Shown here one piece after another: positions 63,130 to 64,000 of a DNA stretch of 64,000 bases. The translations under genes were made by a program, and so were the position numbers. Every line of letters begins with the position of its first letter. Positions within the stretch are counted from its first letter, which is position 1. The stretch lies in the NCBI GenBank assembly GCA_905116865.2, contig CAJHNH020002669.1:416001-480000 (forward strand), given 5' to 3'. Origin of the DNA: Candidula unifasciata (taxonomy: Eukaryota; Mollusca; Gastropoda; Stylommatophora; Geomitridae). The notes beneath the pieces are model-generated. The model worked only from the letters and a program-made list of their open reading frames with translations. It was not told the DNA's origin and did no database searches.

Positions 63130-63430
63130 TGTACTCATCATTATCATCATGTAGCAGGTCCTTTGCAGAACGTCGCTCTCATCACAGTCTGCCTGTAAGA
63201 AACTCGGTCTCTTGCCAGTTCTCCCGCCTCATGAACTTTCACACTCAAGAAGTCACTTATATCCTGTGTCTATCTTCGTGTCGGTCGGCCCCTGCCCCTC
63301 CTTCCTGGTACCATGCCTTCTGCTATATTTTTTTCCAATCCGTCGTGGCGCTTGATATGTCCAAAATATTTCAGCTTTCGGTTCCTGTACTGCAGACATG
63401 AAATACGATAATTCTTTGCCGAAGTGAGAA
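63130..63430 (-). pseudogene. Non-LTR retrotransposon ORF2 C-terminal remnant
   Basis: The - strand reads QYRNRKLKYFGHIKRHDGLE, then across frames VPGRRGRGRPT, AQDISDFLSVKVHEAGELA and RDRVSYRQTVMRATFCKG. It is the same family as 15985-16150. Confidence 0.65.
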
Positions 63431-63519
63431 AGAGCTACGGAATTCATAATTACTGTAATCACTGACATTCTGGGAGGGACGAGGCAGGGCGAGAAAATCT
63501 GGAGATCTCATATTTACAC

Positions 63520-63790
63520 AGTTCTTCCTCTTCTTAGTCTTCGTCGGTTGTAAACTCAGGAGACTACTTCTGGTGGTTCATCCACTTCTGGACTTCGGTT
63601 TTGTTTCAGAATTTAGGTTGTGCGTGCATGTGTGTGCACGCTTTATAGATCTGGATTATTTCTATGCAGTCTGTTCTTTCCTCGCCTCTGAGGAAGATGT
63701 ACTCCGACCTCAAAAGAAATACCCCTAATGCTTGTTAGGGCACATTGGGTCTATTTTCTCTCTGTCTCCCCCTCCCCCAACCCGCTATAG
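63520..63790 (-). repeat. Family-A dispersed repeat, copy 12
   Basis: TTCCTCTTCTTAGTCTTCG, TGGTTCATCCACTTCTGGAC, TCTATGCAGTCTGTTC and CTAATGCTTGTTAGGGCA. Confidence 0.75.
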
Positions 63791-64000
63791 TGAGGTCCAG
63801 TCCAGACGGCGAGTCACTGTAACAGTTATGAATTGAAACAATTATTGAGCCAGACATTAATTTTTTTTTAACGTATCTAAAAACTGACCAAAAATGTAAT
63901 GATCCTGAAATTAAGGATTGCAAACATCAGTGGGAGATATAAGTACAACTGATAAAAGGTGATAAAAGGAAAAAGTGGGAGGGTGGGGGGAGCAATTCTA

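Overview
This window is animal nuclear DNA, from an invertebrate and most plausibly a mollusc. Genes are split by short GT-AG-bounded exons and long introns, and retroelement debris and minisatellites fill the rest. The mollusc assignment is an inference from repeat content (snail-type non-LTR elements and a SPIN-like hAT element); nothing in the window proves the species.

Two conserved genes can be assembled exon by exon with matching phases. (1) A complete CLPTM1 orthologue lies on the + strand, with 14 coding exons from 11628 to 47603 and 658 codons. It encodes a multi-pass ER membrane protein ending in a KKxx dilysine signal. (2) A TEDC1 orthologue (tubulin epsilon and delta complex protein 1) lies on the - strand, with 7 coding exons from 11023 down to 786 and at least 315 codons. 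Its 3' end lies beyond the left edge or was not found. The two start codons are 604 bp apart and head to head, so they probably share a bidirectional promoter. A third, tentative locus is a two-exon 48-codon reading frame on the - strand at 58668-59015, which I could not name.

Layout: 1-11 kb holds TEDC1 with retroelement and MITE insertions in its introns. 11.0-11.6 kb is the divergent promoter. 11.6-47.6 kb is CLPTM1. Its introns hold a 3.2-kb TIR-bounded element with a 2-kb pyrimidine-rich core, a 44-bp array grown from a LINE 3' end, an antisense I-type LINE with a long open RT frame, and further arrays with units of 19-84 bp. 47.6-49.7 kb is the probable 3' UTR, itself carrying a 48-bp array. 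49.7-64 kb is mostly intergenic, with at least nine more arrays, a SPIN-like hAT element and LINE fragments.

The most striking property is how often tandem arrays started inside something recognisable. Sources include the exon 2/intron 2 splice boundary of CLPTM1, the subterminal part of a SPIN-like transposon, a LINE C-terminus/3' end, an RNase H LINE remnant, and one dispersed repeat that grew two different arrays. The exon 2 case is the best candidate for something undescribed. A 46-bp unit made of the last 30 nt of the exon plus the first 16 nt of the intron was copied about 15 times (and about 27 more times in a diverged 43-bp form), giving a ladder of 5' splice sites. A LINE later split that ladder, leaving a 13-bp target-site duplication.
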